In this document: piece by piece, positions 51,801-61,763 of the stretch
How positions within the stretch are numbered: the first letter of the stretch is position 1
How the letters are laid out: the number at the start of each line of letters is the position of its first letter
NCBI GenBank assembly: GCA_013396525.1
Contig: VWYX01000120.1
Location: forward strand, 1,288,891 to 1,352,890
From: Chaetorhynchus papuensis
Taxonomy: Eukaryota > Chordata > Aves > Passeriformes > Rhipiduridae
Direction: 5' to 3'
Length of the DNA: 64,000 nucleotides
Position numbers and translations under genes: made by a program
The notes under the pieces: model-generated
The model's database searches: none
Seen by the model: only the letters and a program-made list of their open reading frames with translations
Told to the model about the DNA's origin: nothing

Positions 51801-54800
51801 GAAAAAGTACAAGAAGGAAGACAACCTCAAGCACACACACAAACCACTCCTGCCATCTCAAGTTTTTATATTGTTTAAGGCCGTGGCATAGTCAAGGAGA
51901 AAAAAAATACAGGGAGAAATCTGTCAAACAAATATGACATATTTACTCTCAATTTTCTTGACACAAATGGGACTTATTATAAAGTGGGGATTTTTTGGAT
52001 GTGACACTTAAATCCTAAGTATGATGTTTTGATTTGATTAGGGTTTTCAATCTAATTTGGACACAAATGAGGACATGGACAGCTTGTCCTATCAACTGCC
52101 CTTGGTTTTCTTCTGTTTTGTAGTGCCTAAGAGCTCTCTAGTTCTCAGGCACGACAGAAATAAAATAAACAAATAAGTAAAATACAGCAAAATGTCTGTT
52201 CCTACTATTACTTTGAGAGCTCTAATTTAGAAGAGAGAAGATTCATTTTTCAAAAAGGAAGATCAAAAGATATATCCAGTAAGGAGACACTGGCTACAAG
52301 GAAGAAAGCACACCATGAATCTGAAAATACAACCTAATGCTCCTGTTCTAATAGTTCTAGATTTCCCTAGTACCAGTAATAGGAAAATTTGATCAAAAAA
52401 GCATTGTCCAGTAAAAAAATCAAAAGGAAGTTTAAGACCTTACCAGTTAGTGCAGAAACACTTGTTTCATCAAGTGTCATAGCAGTCTTGTACCATTTTA
52501 GAGCTTCTTTCACTTTCCCTTGTAAAATCATTTGGTAGCCAAGTTCAGTAGCAAATTCTGCATTGTCAGATGCCAAATCAAATGCTTTTTCAACTAATGT
52601 CTGTGTGTGTTGAAGGATGAGCTGGTTCCGGCCACACTAATGGTAAGAACAATCTTTAAGCCTTAATTTTTTCTTAGTTTTCAGATTCAATTATACAAAC
52701 ACACTGAATGTAGCCAGATCAGTTGAGACAACATCTCATGTAAGAATAAATTAGTCTGTAGTAATTCTAAAAAAACTGTGACATGAAAGTGGGATGGATT
52801 CAAACATAAATATACCATACCATACAAAAAGGAATAGTTGCTTCAAATGCTTCCTTACAGCAATTTTTGATAAATACAGAGATTAAAGAAACCTTCACTC
52901 TCAAGGTTATGTGATTAACCTTGTCAGTTTCCTACAGTAAGAATATGGTTGGTGAACATTTGAGTGTATTTTCACTGTTTCTCACTTAAAAGCAAGCAGT
53001 AAAACCATTCTTGGAAGAGATGGTTTAAGCACTGTAATTCATACTGAATATAAGGCTTGAAAAATGTGGTTACCAAGGCTACAAGAGTTAATCTATTTCA
53101 ATTGTCCACAATTTTCTACTTTTTAGTAAACATTTAACATTTGCCTACTGAAAAATAGAACAAACCCAGGAGATATAGATAGCTGTATGCTGCTTAAGAA
53201 AAAAAAAGCATACTCACTGTTCTACTGAAAGCTAAAGCCATTTTGCAGAATAGTTCAGAATTACGTGGCTCTAATCTATCCAGTGCTTTAATTAGGTCTC
53301 CCAGTCTTGCTGAAGCCTTGGAGAAAAAGGAATTATATAATAAGTAATAGAAACAATTAACAGGTTAGGACAATTGAACAGTTCTCACTAAAAACTAGTC
53401 ACATTTTTACTATGCACTAATACCTTGCAATATAAATTCAGAGGTTTTCAGGGCGAGGAGTTAGACTTGAGAATTCCTAAGAAAATACTTTGGAATATTC
53501 CTAAGAAAATACTTTGGACAATACAGCAGACCATGTGTCCTTTATCCATGCTCTAAAAAGGTGAAAAGTTTGAGCTAAGTCTGATATAACAGAGGAGTCC
53601 CATAAAGTAAGACAGTCTGAGGATCTGATCTGTGAATCCTGTTGGGGCTTCAGTGTGATAAAGACATGCATGCTCAAAAGCAAAGCCCTTCCAAGTGCTC
53701 AGACTTTAACATTAGTTTCTCAAAACACATAAGGGGATTTTCTTGGCATACAATAAGGTACACAGGTTTTTTAAATATGATTTTAGATGCAGGCACCTGA
53801 AATGTGTAAATCTAACAGGCCTTGAAATTTTTCCCGAGACACGGCTCTTAGTTACATGTGACATTTTACCCCGGAATCTTTAGTTAATGCTCTACTGTGT
53901 CCAGCAAGGTTCCTTTTGGATGGCTTCACTGGAGTCAGCAACTCTCAATACTTCTCCATATTTCTCCTGATTGTGCATAAGACTTACATTTGATTATAAG
54001 TAGACTAATGACTGAGCACTTTGCAATAACTGAAAATGTGTTAAACAAAGTCAGTACCTTTTCTTCTAGAACTTGAAAACACCTACAACACAATGAGAAC
54101 ACTTTTTTTGCTAAATTTTCACTTAAATTATACCAGTATTTTTGTGTAATGAGAAAAAATATAGAATGACTTTTTGGTGACAATTTAGATCAACTGTTTT
54201 AAAACTTCCTGAAAAATGGCACAAGTGTTGTAAATACAAAATACATGCATATATCCCTGTGCAAAACAATGGATCTTGGGAGTAGAAGAAAAAGTAGCAC
54301 AGAATTCTTAGAGCTGAAAAACACAGTAATTGTCAAAAAAATGGTGAACAAAACACTGGTGTAACAACTATGACCTACTTCCAAAAAATCTATCAGTACA
54401 AGACCTCATAATTTCCCTTATTTCAATTAATAAAATATTTTAAAATAATGGAAGGCTTACAATAACTGATGAATTTATCAAAAGAGCATTAAAACAAAAA
54501 AGATCACTTTGATGATTGAAATCACCATGACTCAGTTAACTGTCCAGATCAGATTTCTGTTTGACTTGATACTTGTTCTCTGGAAAGATGGAGGTTAAAA
54601 ATGAGTTTTTCCTTGGCATGCAGAAGACACCCCAGCAATAAGCTAGAGTAGCCATTCAAATCAGAATAGGTGAATATACCTCCTGCAGATTAGTGCAGCA
54701 CACAACCAGCCAAAGTATATGAGGAGAATACATAAAGAAGATAGCCTTTGTAGGAGCTAGATGGCACATGCACTATGTTGTGCTCAACATTCTGCTAATA

Positions 54801-57800
54801 AAAAGACTCACCGCAGATATATTTCCTTCCCTGCACAGGTGATGCAGGGCCTCCATTCTTATGGCTTCTAAATTGAGGGGATCTTTCTGCAATAGTCTAA
54901 AGCCAAACAAAAGGTGAAAGTAAAGAAACCAAACCAAACCAAAGCCTTGCTCAATCATCTACTTTATCCTAAAACAGGAATAGAATAACTGGTATTTCGC
55001 AGTCGTTCTACATCATGGATCTCATCGGAAAGCACAGCTCTTATTTCATGCCTGTCTCAAGAAAGATTCCTTCCAAAATGGATTCATGTATTGATGTAGT
55101 ATCCTCACAGAATTGCAAGGCTGGGTTCTAATAAAATTTAATTTACTTGAAATTTATTTTAAAAAAACTGATGCAAGTAATTCAGATTCATTAACAATGA
55201 ATGAAAACCTATCTACTTTTGTTTCACAGTGTCCTTAGAGTGTAAACATGCCAAGAAAAGAATTTAGTAGAGTGCTACTTCATACTCAACCTATGTGCTG
55301 TTTCAATTGTCTGCTCCCAGTCCTGCAAGGCTAGTTGTAGCTTCATTTTCTTTATGAAAGCAGGAATGAAGTTCGGGAAGTTTGCAATTATCTGGTTCAC
55401 AATTTCCAGAGCTCCTGAATAATTCTGTCGAACCTCAAAATACTGTGCCTAATGGAAAGAAAAGAAGCCATATCAAGAGCCTGTACACTCACACAGGTGA
55501 GAAGATTCAGAAGCTCTTTCATACAGAAACCAGGTAAAAAACCTAGGGAGAAAAACCTCTTTAGTTTTACCTCAGTATCAACGACAACTAGACGTATTGC
55601 AACAATCAAAGGATTCAAAGGATGATGTGTACAGCCCGGTGTGTGTGGTAAGCACTCTGTAACAGAGGTAACTGCAGTATTTACAACTTACTAGTCAGTT
55701 GCAAGCAAGAAAAAGACAGACATAGCAGAAGAGTAAAATTGTTTTATTACGTTTCAAATCACTTCGTATGAAGTATCCCACAATTTTAGGATATTTAACA
55801 CAACCCACTGATGAAACATTTATTCAAGCCCTGAGGTATGTATCATGTAAAAACCCCCTCTGAGCAGGTAACTATTGTTGTCAGAATTAAAAATTTTCTA
55901 ACTGTAATGTGATTTACAGGGTATTCCAAAAACAAAACTACTTCAGAAGTCAAGTATCACAGGTTTAAATAAATTCAAGTAGAAATAAATTTAGGACCTA
56001 AATCCTGTTTTGCTTTGATGCTTTGAATTTACTTACCATATTCCAGGTGACTGTATGTGTGCCATTCTATTCCATCTTTTTAAGACAGAAATGGTGCAAA
56101 CACAGTAGCTTCTGAGAGTTAATTTCTTAAGCCCTAGTGAGATAGCTGCCTGTCTGAAACTTAATTACAGTAACTACATTTGACATATACTCTTAAATCT
56201 AATTCAGTAGTCCACATGCAGCCAAGCACACACACCTAACCAAACACTATTGTGCACACTCTCCTGAATTCAGGATATTCTTCTAATATTCACTGAACAA
56301 TTTTTTCTACATTTAGCTTTAGAATACTAAACAAATATCATGTTAATGAGTAACAAAGTCTGCAATATAAAGTAATATGCTCTGAAACAGAAAATGTGTA
56401 AAGAGAACAATTCACACCACTCCTTTAATGATATATAATCATTGATGATTCTATGAACACAACTGAACACATGAAAGAGACTAACGACAACTTAAAAGGA
56501 GTGTTAACAATATTAAAAAAAAAAAAAAATCACACTACAGTGTTTAACTACTACTTCTTGGCACACGGCAATTCTGTAATGTGCATAGGTGTCCCATGCA
56601 AAAAGGAAGAGACCACACATTTTTACATTTTCAAGTGATTTGAAAGTCATTTTGTATATATAAATACATGAATAGAAAGGTTTTCTTGTAAAGCAAAAGC
56701 ATAGCAAAATCATAACTGCAATATACATTTAGATTGACTATATTTAATCTATACGTTTCTTTCTACATTGGTGTCTAAAGAACCCTAAAGTACCTACAGG
56801 GTCTGAGCTGTATTTCTACTCCTTGGACAAGCTCATTATGCACTACTCTTCTCAGCATCTCTCTAATCACTCTACAAGACTAATATGACATTTAGGAAGA
56901 TTTAAAATAATGAAGTAAACTTACTTTACCAAGCAGTGCAAAAACATCATTGCCTTCCTGCAGTGCTTCATCAAAGTATTTCAGAGCTTTTTTAATGTGA
57001 GTTTCTTTCCCACAGGTGAGATCAAGCCATGCTTTCAAAATTAACCCCTGTTACCAAAACACAAATTGGAATTCTTTGCTAAGCAGGTAGTAGAAAATTA
57101 TGCTACATACAATAAGCAGAAATAACCTAAATAAAGGACTTATAACTACTTCGGAGACATAATTATAATCACCTTTTAGCATAACCCAAAACTTTAGTAA
57201 TTTATTCCAGAGTTAAATTAATAAAATAGTGCATTTACTTACAGAATTAGAAAAAAACACCAATGGCAACAAACAAGTCTAACATGCTCAGCAGTCAGAA
57301 CAAAACCTCACAGAAATGATCACATTAGACAGAATATTTTCTGCAACATTTCAGCCCAATGTTTTCTTAAAATTTTGTTTACATGAGACACTGAGAAACA
57401 TACTGTGCTGAAAGAAGTGAAAAAACTGAGGTTTTTCTTCTATTTCCTGACTAAAAAGAAAAACTTGTATGTAAAAGACAAAATTCTTGACATTTCTCAA
57501 ATCCTCAAAAGTATTATTAAAAGAACACCCAAACTTTTAAAAGGTGTAATATGTCTTTTCCTTGAAGAACTTATTCTTGTAATGAATGAAATTTATTTCT
57601 CTTACTCTTATTTACTATATTCTCTTTCCATACAAGGAGAACATGAAGTATTGTATCAAAATAAGTATATACTAAGCAAATCCTATTTGACCAAGTTTAA
57701 ACACTGTGAATCACATTACAAAAAATCGAAGTAAACATATAAACATAATTTTGTATTGTGAAATTAGAAAAAGAGCTAATCATAAGTGAACTTAATTTTT

Positions 57801-60800
57801 ATATATATATATTTAANAGTAAATTAATTACTTCAAATATTTTTAAATACTTCAGCTGGAAATATTTCATACTAAGCAACATACTCAAACAGTATTTCCT
57901 AATAACAAAAACAAGCAAACAAAAAAAAACAATTATTGTTTCAATAAACAAAGTCATAAATACTGCTGTTTCACCAAAATGAAGTATCCTTAGGCTTTTT
58001 AGGAATTACCGTATTATTGCTTTGTGATGTTCTTCATTATTTCTTCACTAATATGAGTTATTTCTACTTTAGTATAAATTAGACAATAAATGAGTTATTA
58101 TTTAAAATAACTACCAATTTAAATTAATAATCACTGATAGTTTGAACGCTAAGCCATTACTTAAATCATAATTTCAGAAAATAATGGCTAGAATAGTTGC
58201 AGATTTCTAACTCATGTAACAGACCAACCATAAAACTATATATTACAAATTGAACAAGTACTGAAGCACACAGAGCAACATTTTTGTTTAATACTACTGC
58301 ACAATTATGCATTCAATGTTAACAGCTCTGCCTCAAAGATGTTTGACTACAAAAAATACCCCCAATTTTTCATGTTTCTCTCCTTGAACTGAAGCTGATA
58401 CCCCCTTTAAAAAAAAAACATAGTAAGTTTTCAGAAACCTCTTTAGAGATTCAAGATTCTAATGAATTGTGATGTCTGTATATAAATGCCAAAGACAATG
58501 CTATATACAACACTTATTTCAGTAAAAACCTAGGCAAATTTTGCCTTTAACAACAGCTGAAAATTTAAATCCCCAATCCTTTGGGTATTTTTGAGCCTTC
58601 AGATCCAGATGTCTCCCTCTAGTGAGAATATCATGCTTATTTTTTTGCTAGGAATTATGAGGCTTGGTATCAAGTAGCAATACTGGCTTAACTGCATATT
58701 ATTTCCATTTATTAAGTGATTTTTTTTTCATTTATTAAGCCATTATTTATTATTTACTAAGTGAAAATGAATATTAGTTGGCAAAAAAATCATTATGGGA
58801 ATTTACCCAGCTGTGTCAAATGAATTTACAACATTAAGAAAGAAAGTAGTAGAACACAAAATAGTTCAGAATAACCTCCTAACAGCACTAATGCCTATTA
58901 ATCTTTTACATTAAAAAAAGGTAAAACCCAGTTACCTCTTTAACACCACCAGAAACTTTGATCATTCTATCAACATATTCACGGGCTTTGTCCTCACGAC
59001 CAAGATGCCACAAAAACAAGCCAGCATAGTACAGAGCCTGCTGTCCTGCTGTTTTACGTTGTTCCTTCAGTCTTGCATCCAACTCTAGGATAGCATCTCG
59101 ATCTGAAAAGGTTTTGTTCAGAGCTCTCATTGATAGCCTCTCAAGATACCACAAAAGAGCAGCACATAAGCCAAGGGCTTCCAAAGCAAACACTGTTTTC
59201 TGTATTGTACATTGATAAACATGCACGCAATCCCACCCAATTAGTAATATTTATCAGGTACAGATGGAAAAGGCAGAAGAGGGTTCCCATCAACATGATT
59301 GATGGGGAGGTCCCAGAAGTGGGGAAGTCCCAAATGACTGGTGGTTAACCGTGTGATGATGTCCATCTATAAGAAGTGCAGGAAGAAAGATCTGGGAAAC
59401 TACAGGCCTGTCAGCCTGACCCCAGTGTCAGGGAAGGTCATGGATCAGATTGCTGAGGGCCATCACACAGCACCTACAGGACAGCCAGGGGGTCAGGCCC
59501 TGCCAGGTATTGGGAAAGGCAGGCCCTGCCTGGCCAACCTGATCTCCTGCTATGACATGGTGATCCACCTAATGAATGAGGGAAAGGCTCTCACTCTGAG
59601 AGAGTCTTGAGATCCAGGATAATTTTGCTGTCCTGCAGTATTAATCTCAGGGACTCAAATAAGAGTGATGCCATTAGTCAGAGCTGTTTCACATCATATT
59701 GCTTAAAAAACTGTCAGTAGCAGCCATAAATCTGCACAGTGAGAAAGATACCGCAGTAAAAGTTTAACGACCACTCAATGTACCTGATAAACTAACTCTT
59801 ATTTTGAGAATGTAATTCCTAACAAAATCACCCCAGCTTTTAGGTGGGAGAAAGGAATACCAAAATTCACAAAATTCTTTTCTCCATTTGTATGGTCAGG
59901 ATAACATGAAAGATAAAAATGGGATGGCTTTAAAGACTGTTCAAGCTGCAGTTCTGCTCAAAAATACAAATATCAGACATGAGAGAACAACAAACCCAGG
60001 AAGCTTGATTCAATTTCTTTTTTCCTTCAAAGACTTTTCATCGTGGGGGATAAGTCAAATTTTGTGTGTGGGTGTTTTATTTTAACGTTCACTCTTACGC
60101 TTCAGAGTTTTGTGGTTTGGTATTTTTGTTTACAATCTTGGTAAGCATCACTCAATTCAATAATAGATCCTATGTCAAATGCAAAGCCAGAGCAAACCTT
60201 TTTACCTTAGGCAGAATTAGCCTACAACTCTCAGGCCTTCACAGAGAGCTGTTTAAAACATGAAACAGCATGTTTTAATGAGCATACCTGGATTAGGGCT
60301 CTTTTTGTGGGCATAAATCAGAGCCATCATTGTACAAAGTGACACCTCCTGTTTGTTTTTAATAGACTCCAACTGTCGAATACTTTCTTGGACATCACCT
60401 AGTGAAAACAAGCACAGAATAAGCTGTAACACTTTTCAAGACCGAAAATATCATCATCAAACATCAATCTGACTTAAATTTTCTCTTCTATTTTTTCTTC
60501 CATGCTTTTGTTCATTATGCATATATCCACTTTCACTTGTTTGTGCACATCTTTCAAACAGACACAGGAAAGAAAATAGCATCTCAATGCAAAGAACTTG
60601 AAAAGAATTATGTGCTAGTTCTGCCAACTGTGATAAAGATGAAAATCATATTTCTTACTTGTTTTATACAGAGCATTGAGCAGCTCTTTCTGCTCCTATT
60701 TCTTTATACAGCCAGGATTTTTGCCTCGTTTGTGTGAATATTTTGAGCATCAGCAGAATAGACAATATCTTGAAAAATGACAGGACTCTCACACAAACAA

Positions 60801-61763
60801 GAACATCTGGGAGTTTAGGAACAGACACACTACCTCAAAACCAGCACACCTTCCTAGACTTGTCTCAGCCCTCCCCCATGATGGGTTACTTATCGATATT
60901 TTGTGACATCCTTGAAATATACACGAATAGTGTAATTTACACAAAGATCCTCCCCACAGGCATTAGCTGTCAGTTTCCCTGAGACAGAGGAGACAACAAA
61001 ATTAGACAGAGATGCTTTGAAGGAAAGAGCTACTAGCTGGGAGACGCTAGTGACTTTCTAATCAAATGCAATATGCGTTTGGGCAGGGCTCAAATTCCCT
61101 CCAAGGAACCCACTTACCTGACCCACGTTCATGTAACCACGAAAAAGAAAAATATTTGTTATTTCTCACTTCGGTACGATGCTGTCCAGATCAATTTCAT
61201 TCAAACTGAGGAGGAGCGGTGACAGATAATAACACACTGGTAATTTACTCAACAGGTAGTTTACTCAACATGGAATACACTCCGACTCCGTACCATCGCT
61301 TTTCCCTGTGCAGCAGACTAAAGGCTGAGCTTTGGGAGACGAGGCAGGGAAGCCCAGCGTTTCGGGAGGAACGGGCCCGCCCCATTACCTGTCCTCAGCG
61401 CGCCGTAGGCCCGGTAGAAGAGGAGCACGGGGTCCCCGCCCAGCCGCGCCAGCGCCTCGTCGGCCGCGGCCCGGACGTGCTGGAAGCGCCCCTCCTGGCA
61501 GTAGTAATTGAGCAGCGCCTGCGAGGGGGGAAGCGCCCGCGGGTCACCGGTGCCAACGCTTTGCCCCGGAACGGCCCCGGGGGCACAGCGCCCACCGCCT
61601 CGCCCCATCCCGTCCCAGCCCGGCCGGCCGCACTCCTGCCCGGCTCCCCCGGCCCATCCTGCGACAGGCCGGCCGCCCCCATCCCTCCCTCCTTCCCAGC
61701 CGCTCCCTCCCTCCGCCGGCGCGGGACAGCAGTGGCGCCCACCTGCTGCACCTCAGCGTCCAT
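27787..61763 (-). CDS. TTC21B: TTC21B: tetratricopeptide repeat protein 21B / IFT139, whole coding span (29 coding exons, 1316 aa)
   Basis: Large TPR-solenoid subunit of the IFT-A complex, needed for retrograde transport in cilia and for cilia-dependent Hedgehog signalling. Twenty-nine exons join in frame (3951 nt) to 1316 codons plus TGA, exactly the human length and, to my knowledge, exon number. The protein begins MDAEVQQALLNYYCQE and ends ILDKARASLRN. TPR-like helices run through most of it, for example residues 342-362, 506-558, 738-856, 857-956 and 1154-1291. The start ATG (61761-61763) has an ideal context, CAACCATGG. Pro209, changed in a known human nephronophthisis allele, is conserved at the same number. 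No frameshift or stop. Odd: the last-but-one intron uses a GC donor, and the donors of exons 6 and 23 are weak. Identity is very secure; TTC21A is excluded by the close match to TTC21B and by the GALNT3 neighbour. Confidence 0.97.
28814..28881 (-). CDS. TTC21B: TTC21B exon 28 (residues 1269-1291)
   Basis: Encodes GYKLAFNYLKGKRYVDAIDV then CHK, the last TPR helix pair. Acceptor TTACAG, donor AAG|GTAGAA. Confidence 0.93.
30080..30200 (-). CDS. TTC21B: TTC21B exon 27 (residues 1229-1269), GC donor
   Basis: Encodes SCCKAYEYMGYIMEKEQAYK, then DAAINYEMAWKYGNQTNPTV. Acceptor TTGCAG. The frame to exon 28 is kept only if the exon ends GTAG and the intron starts GCATGT, so this is a GC-AG intron. Nearby GT alternatives shift the frame. 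Confidence 0.9.
32778..33002 (-). CDS. TTC21B: TTC21B exon 26 (residues 1154-1228)
   Basis: Encodes KDHIPALLGMATAYMILKQT, then RARNQLKRISKMSWNPIDAE and SWLLLADIYIQSAKYDMAG, TPRs. Acceptor CTGCAG, donor AGG|GTAAGT. Confidence 0.95.
34657..34852 (-). CDS. TTC21B: TTC21B exon 25 (residues 1088-1153)
   Basis: Encodes HSTEKQESVQLAVRTAGNLL, then KELKPQTIQGHIQLRIMENY and ALNTFTEIVVAE. Acceptor AATAG, donor GAG|GTTAGT (T at +3). Confidence 0.94.
35242..35403 (-). CDS. TTC21B: TTC21B exon 24 (residues 1034-1088)
   Basis: Encodes YTGEPNDALRHFNKARKDSD, then WGQNAVYNMIEICLNPDNET and VGGEVFENLDADI. Acceptor ACGTAG, donor GG|GTAGGT. Among the best conserved parts of the protein. Confidence 0.94.
35790..35940 (-). 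CDS. TTC21B: TTC21B exon 23 (residues 984-1034)
   Basis: Encodes DNYATLSRLIDLLRRAGKLE, then EVPRFLLMAEKHSSRTKLEA and GFHYCKGLYLW. Acceptor TTTAG. Donor TG|GTACTT is weak; it splits the Trp codon that exon 24 completes. Confidence 0.9.
36685..36766 (-). CDS. TTC21B: TTC21B exon 22 (residues 957-984)
   Basis: Encodes MMADLMFRKQDYEQAVFHFQ, then QLLERKP. Too short to stand out as an ORF; placed by homology. Acceptor CTGTAG, donor CAG|GTGAAT. Confidence 0.93.
37909..38019 (-). CDS. TTC21B: TTC21B exon 21 (residues 920-956)
   Basis: Encodes AMLELARLYLAQDDTDACQH, then QCSLLLKNDQDNEAATV. Acceptor ATACAG, donor GTG|GTACGT. Confidence 0.94.
38020..40990 (-). other. TTC21B intron 20
   Basis: The longest TTC21B intron, about 3 kb, AT-rich. 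I see no exon, RNA gene or recognisable transposon. The other introns between 28 and 61 kb (up to about 2.8 kb each) likewise show nothing beyond the repeats listed. Confidence 0.6.
40991..41179 (-). CDS. TTC21B: TTC21B exon 20 (residues 857-919)
   Basis: Encodes ARELQGRVLKRAQVEQLDAV, then AAEICAEIAKHSTAQRNYEK and AIKFYKEALVHCETNNK. Acceptor CACCAG, donor AAG|GTCAGT. 63 whole codons. Confidence 0.95.
42490..42596 (-). CDS. TTC21B: TTC21B exon 19 (residues 821-856)
   Basis: Encodes VNELSSLMEDVRYQVLLAKI, then YSKMEKIDRAIVSLQQ. Acceptor TTACAG, donor CAG|GTAAAG. Confidence 0.95.
44054..44192 (-). CDS. TTC21B: TTC21B exon 18 (residues 775-821)
   Basis: Encodes AIGYYEAAVRNGQQNFLCYD, then LAELLMKLKQYEQAEEVLQQ and ALDHEP. 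Acceptor TTCAAG, donor G|GTAGGA. Confidence 0.95.
44559..44669 (-). CDS. TTC21B: TTC21B exon 17 (residues 738-774)
   Basis: Encodes PDEAIEVYEQALKKNPKDPS, then LASKIGKALIKTHNYSK, a canonical TPR. Acceptor TTGAAG, donor AAG|GTATTC. 37 whole codons. Confidence 0.95.
45670..45742 (-). CDS. TTC21B: TTC21B exon 16 (residues 713-737)
   Basis: Encodes DLVEKLPSAHTFLLLGDAYM, then NIQE. Acceptor TTCCAG, donor GAG|GTAAGC. Confidence 0.93.
46049..46287 (-). CDS. TTC21B: TTC21B exon 15 (residues 634-713)
   Basis: Encodes HEAAIVIQDAINEFSGTPEE, then ANADLAIAQGDVEHALTMLR and AKEKMADIYLQYRKDKKLYA. Acceptor TTACAG, donor AG|GTAAAA. The longest internal exon. Confidence 0.94.
47016..47240 (-). CDS. TTC21B: TTC21B exon 14 (residues 559-633)
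   Basis: Encodes VREHPVYHLIKAQTQKKVGE, then AIKTLQMARNLPGM, a charged linker, and VFLELVEAHRLNGEP. Acceptor TTTTAG, donor CCG|GTAAGA. Confidence 0.95.
48147..48304 (-). CDS. TTC21B: TTC21B exon 13 (residues 506-558)
   Basis: Encodes GEIEAAQNSLHYCLERNPSY, then ADAHLLMAQVYLAQNNTKLC and SQSLELCLSYNFE, clear TPRs. Acceptor TCCTAG, donor GAG|GTGAGT. Confidence 0.95.
48751..48880 (-). CDS. TTC21B: TTC21B exon 12 (residues 463-506)
   Basis: Encodes PTSPGHSPSPLLKHCASVLE, then TVVKTVPGLQQAVFLIAKVK and YLS. Acceptor TCGTAG, donor CAG|GTAATA. Confidence 0.93.
50371..50402. repeat. perfect 13-bp inverted repeat (hairpin)
   Basis: Arm GGTCAATATGAAC (50371-50383), 6-nt loop, arm GTTCATATTGACC (50390-50402). 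It lies in the TTC21B intron between exons 11 and 12 (48881-50722). Too short for a typical pre-miRNA. Confidence 0.9.
50723..50923 (-). CDS. TTC21B: TTC21B exon 11 (residues 396-462)
   Basis: Encodes ELSFLRAVLAMKKHKRQEEV, then ALLNDVLDTHFSSL and YFEKLNPDFLLEIIREYL. Acceptor CTGTAG, donor CAG|GTAAGC. 67 whole codons. Confidence 0.95.
51417..51514 (-). CDS. TTC21B: TTC21B exon 10 (residues 363-395)
   Basis: Encodes IIRCQLIQGQLEDAEQQLEF, then LNEIQQSIGKSG. Acceptor TTACAG. Donor GGG|GTAGGA, placed by phase with exon 11. Confidence 0.92.
52444..52636 (-). CDS. TTC21B: TTC21B exon 9 (residues 299-363)
   Basis: Encodes CGRNQLILQHTQTLVEKAF, then ATELGYQMILQGKVKEALKW and YKTAMTLDETSVSAL, a classical TPR. 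Acceptor CATTAG, donor G|GTAAGG. Confidence 0.95.
53218..53316 (-). CDS. TTC21B: TTC21B exon 8 (residues 266-298)
   Basis: Encodes ASARLGDLIKALDRLEPRNS, then ELFCKMALAFSRT. Acceptor CTCCAAG, donor ACA|GTGAGT. 33 whole codons. Confidence 0.92.
53473..53518. repeat. tandem duplication of a 22-bp unit, period 24
   Basis: Two identical copies at 53473-53494 and 53497-53518, two bases apart, in the TTC21B intron between exons 7 and 8. Confidence 0.85.
54812..54896 (-). CDS. TTC21B: TTC21B exon 7 (residues 237-265)
   Basis: Encodes LLQKDPLNLEAIRMEALHHL then CREGNISA. Acceptor GCTTTAG preceded by a short GGTTT repeat; donor GCG|GTGAGT. Confidence 0.93.
55291..55448 (-). CDS. TTC21B: TTC21B exon 6 (residues 185-237)
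   Basis: Encodes QNYSGALEIVNQIIANFPNF (192-211) then KLQLALQDWEQTIETAHR. Contains conserved Pro209. Donor AG|GTTGAG is weak (T at +3), but the reading frame requires it. Confidence 0.92.
56925..57047 (-). CDS. TTC21B: TTC21B exon 5 (residues 144-184)
   Basis: Encodes GLILKAWLDLTCGKETHIKK, then ALKYFDEALQEGNDVFALLG. Acceptor TAACAG, donor AAA|GTAAGT. 41 whole codons. Confidence 0.93.
57799..57817. repeat. AT-rich tract with one ambiguous base (N at 57817)
   Basis: Short TA repeat followed by a single N, probably an assembly or polishing uncertainty at a low-complexity site. It is intronic (TTC21B intron 4) and harmless to the gene model. Confidence 0.85.
58936..59102 (-). CDS. TTC21B: TTC21B exon 4 (residues 88-143)
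   Basis: Encodes DRDAILELDARLKEQRK, then YYAGLFLWHLGREDKAREYV: TPR helices. Acceptor TTTCAG, donor GAG|GTAACT. The intron just upstream carries the CR1 fragment. Confidence 0.94.
59262..59608 (+). mobile_element. CR1 LINE fragment (reverse transcriptase)
   Basis: Translation at 59341-59610 includes DLGNYRPVSLTPVSGKVMDQ and then GRPCLANLISCYDM, the wording of CR1 ORF2 reverse transcriptase around motif 2a. The fragment is truncated at both ends, has small internal deletions and lies antisense in the TTC21B intron between exons 3 and 4. Inactive. Confidence 0.85.
60288..60398 (-). CDS. TTC21B: TTC21B exon 3 (residues 51-88)
   Basis: Encodes GDVQESIRQLESIKNKQEVS, then LCTMMALIYAHKKSPNP. Acceptor CACTAG, donor CAG|GTATGC. 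Confidence 0.93.
61389..61518 (-). CDS. TTC21B: TTC21B exon 2 (residues 8-51)
   Basis: Encodes ALLNYYCQEGRFQHV, then DPVLLFYRAYGALRT: the first TPR-like helix pair. GC-rich, being in the CpG island. Acceptor TCGCAG, donor AG|GTAATG. Confidence 0.93.
61743..61763 (-). CDS. TTC21B: TTC21B exon 1 (residues 1-7)
   Basis: Short first coding exon, MDAEVQQ, ending CAG|GTGGGC. The start is set by the strong Kozak context and by the family N-terminus. It lies in the CpG island. Confidence 0.88.

Noticed and set aside
59341..59610. 89-codon ORF taken alone as a gene
   Set aside because: It is a piece of CR1 reverse transcriptase, truncated and with internal deletions.
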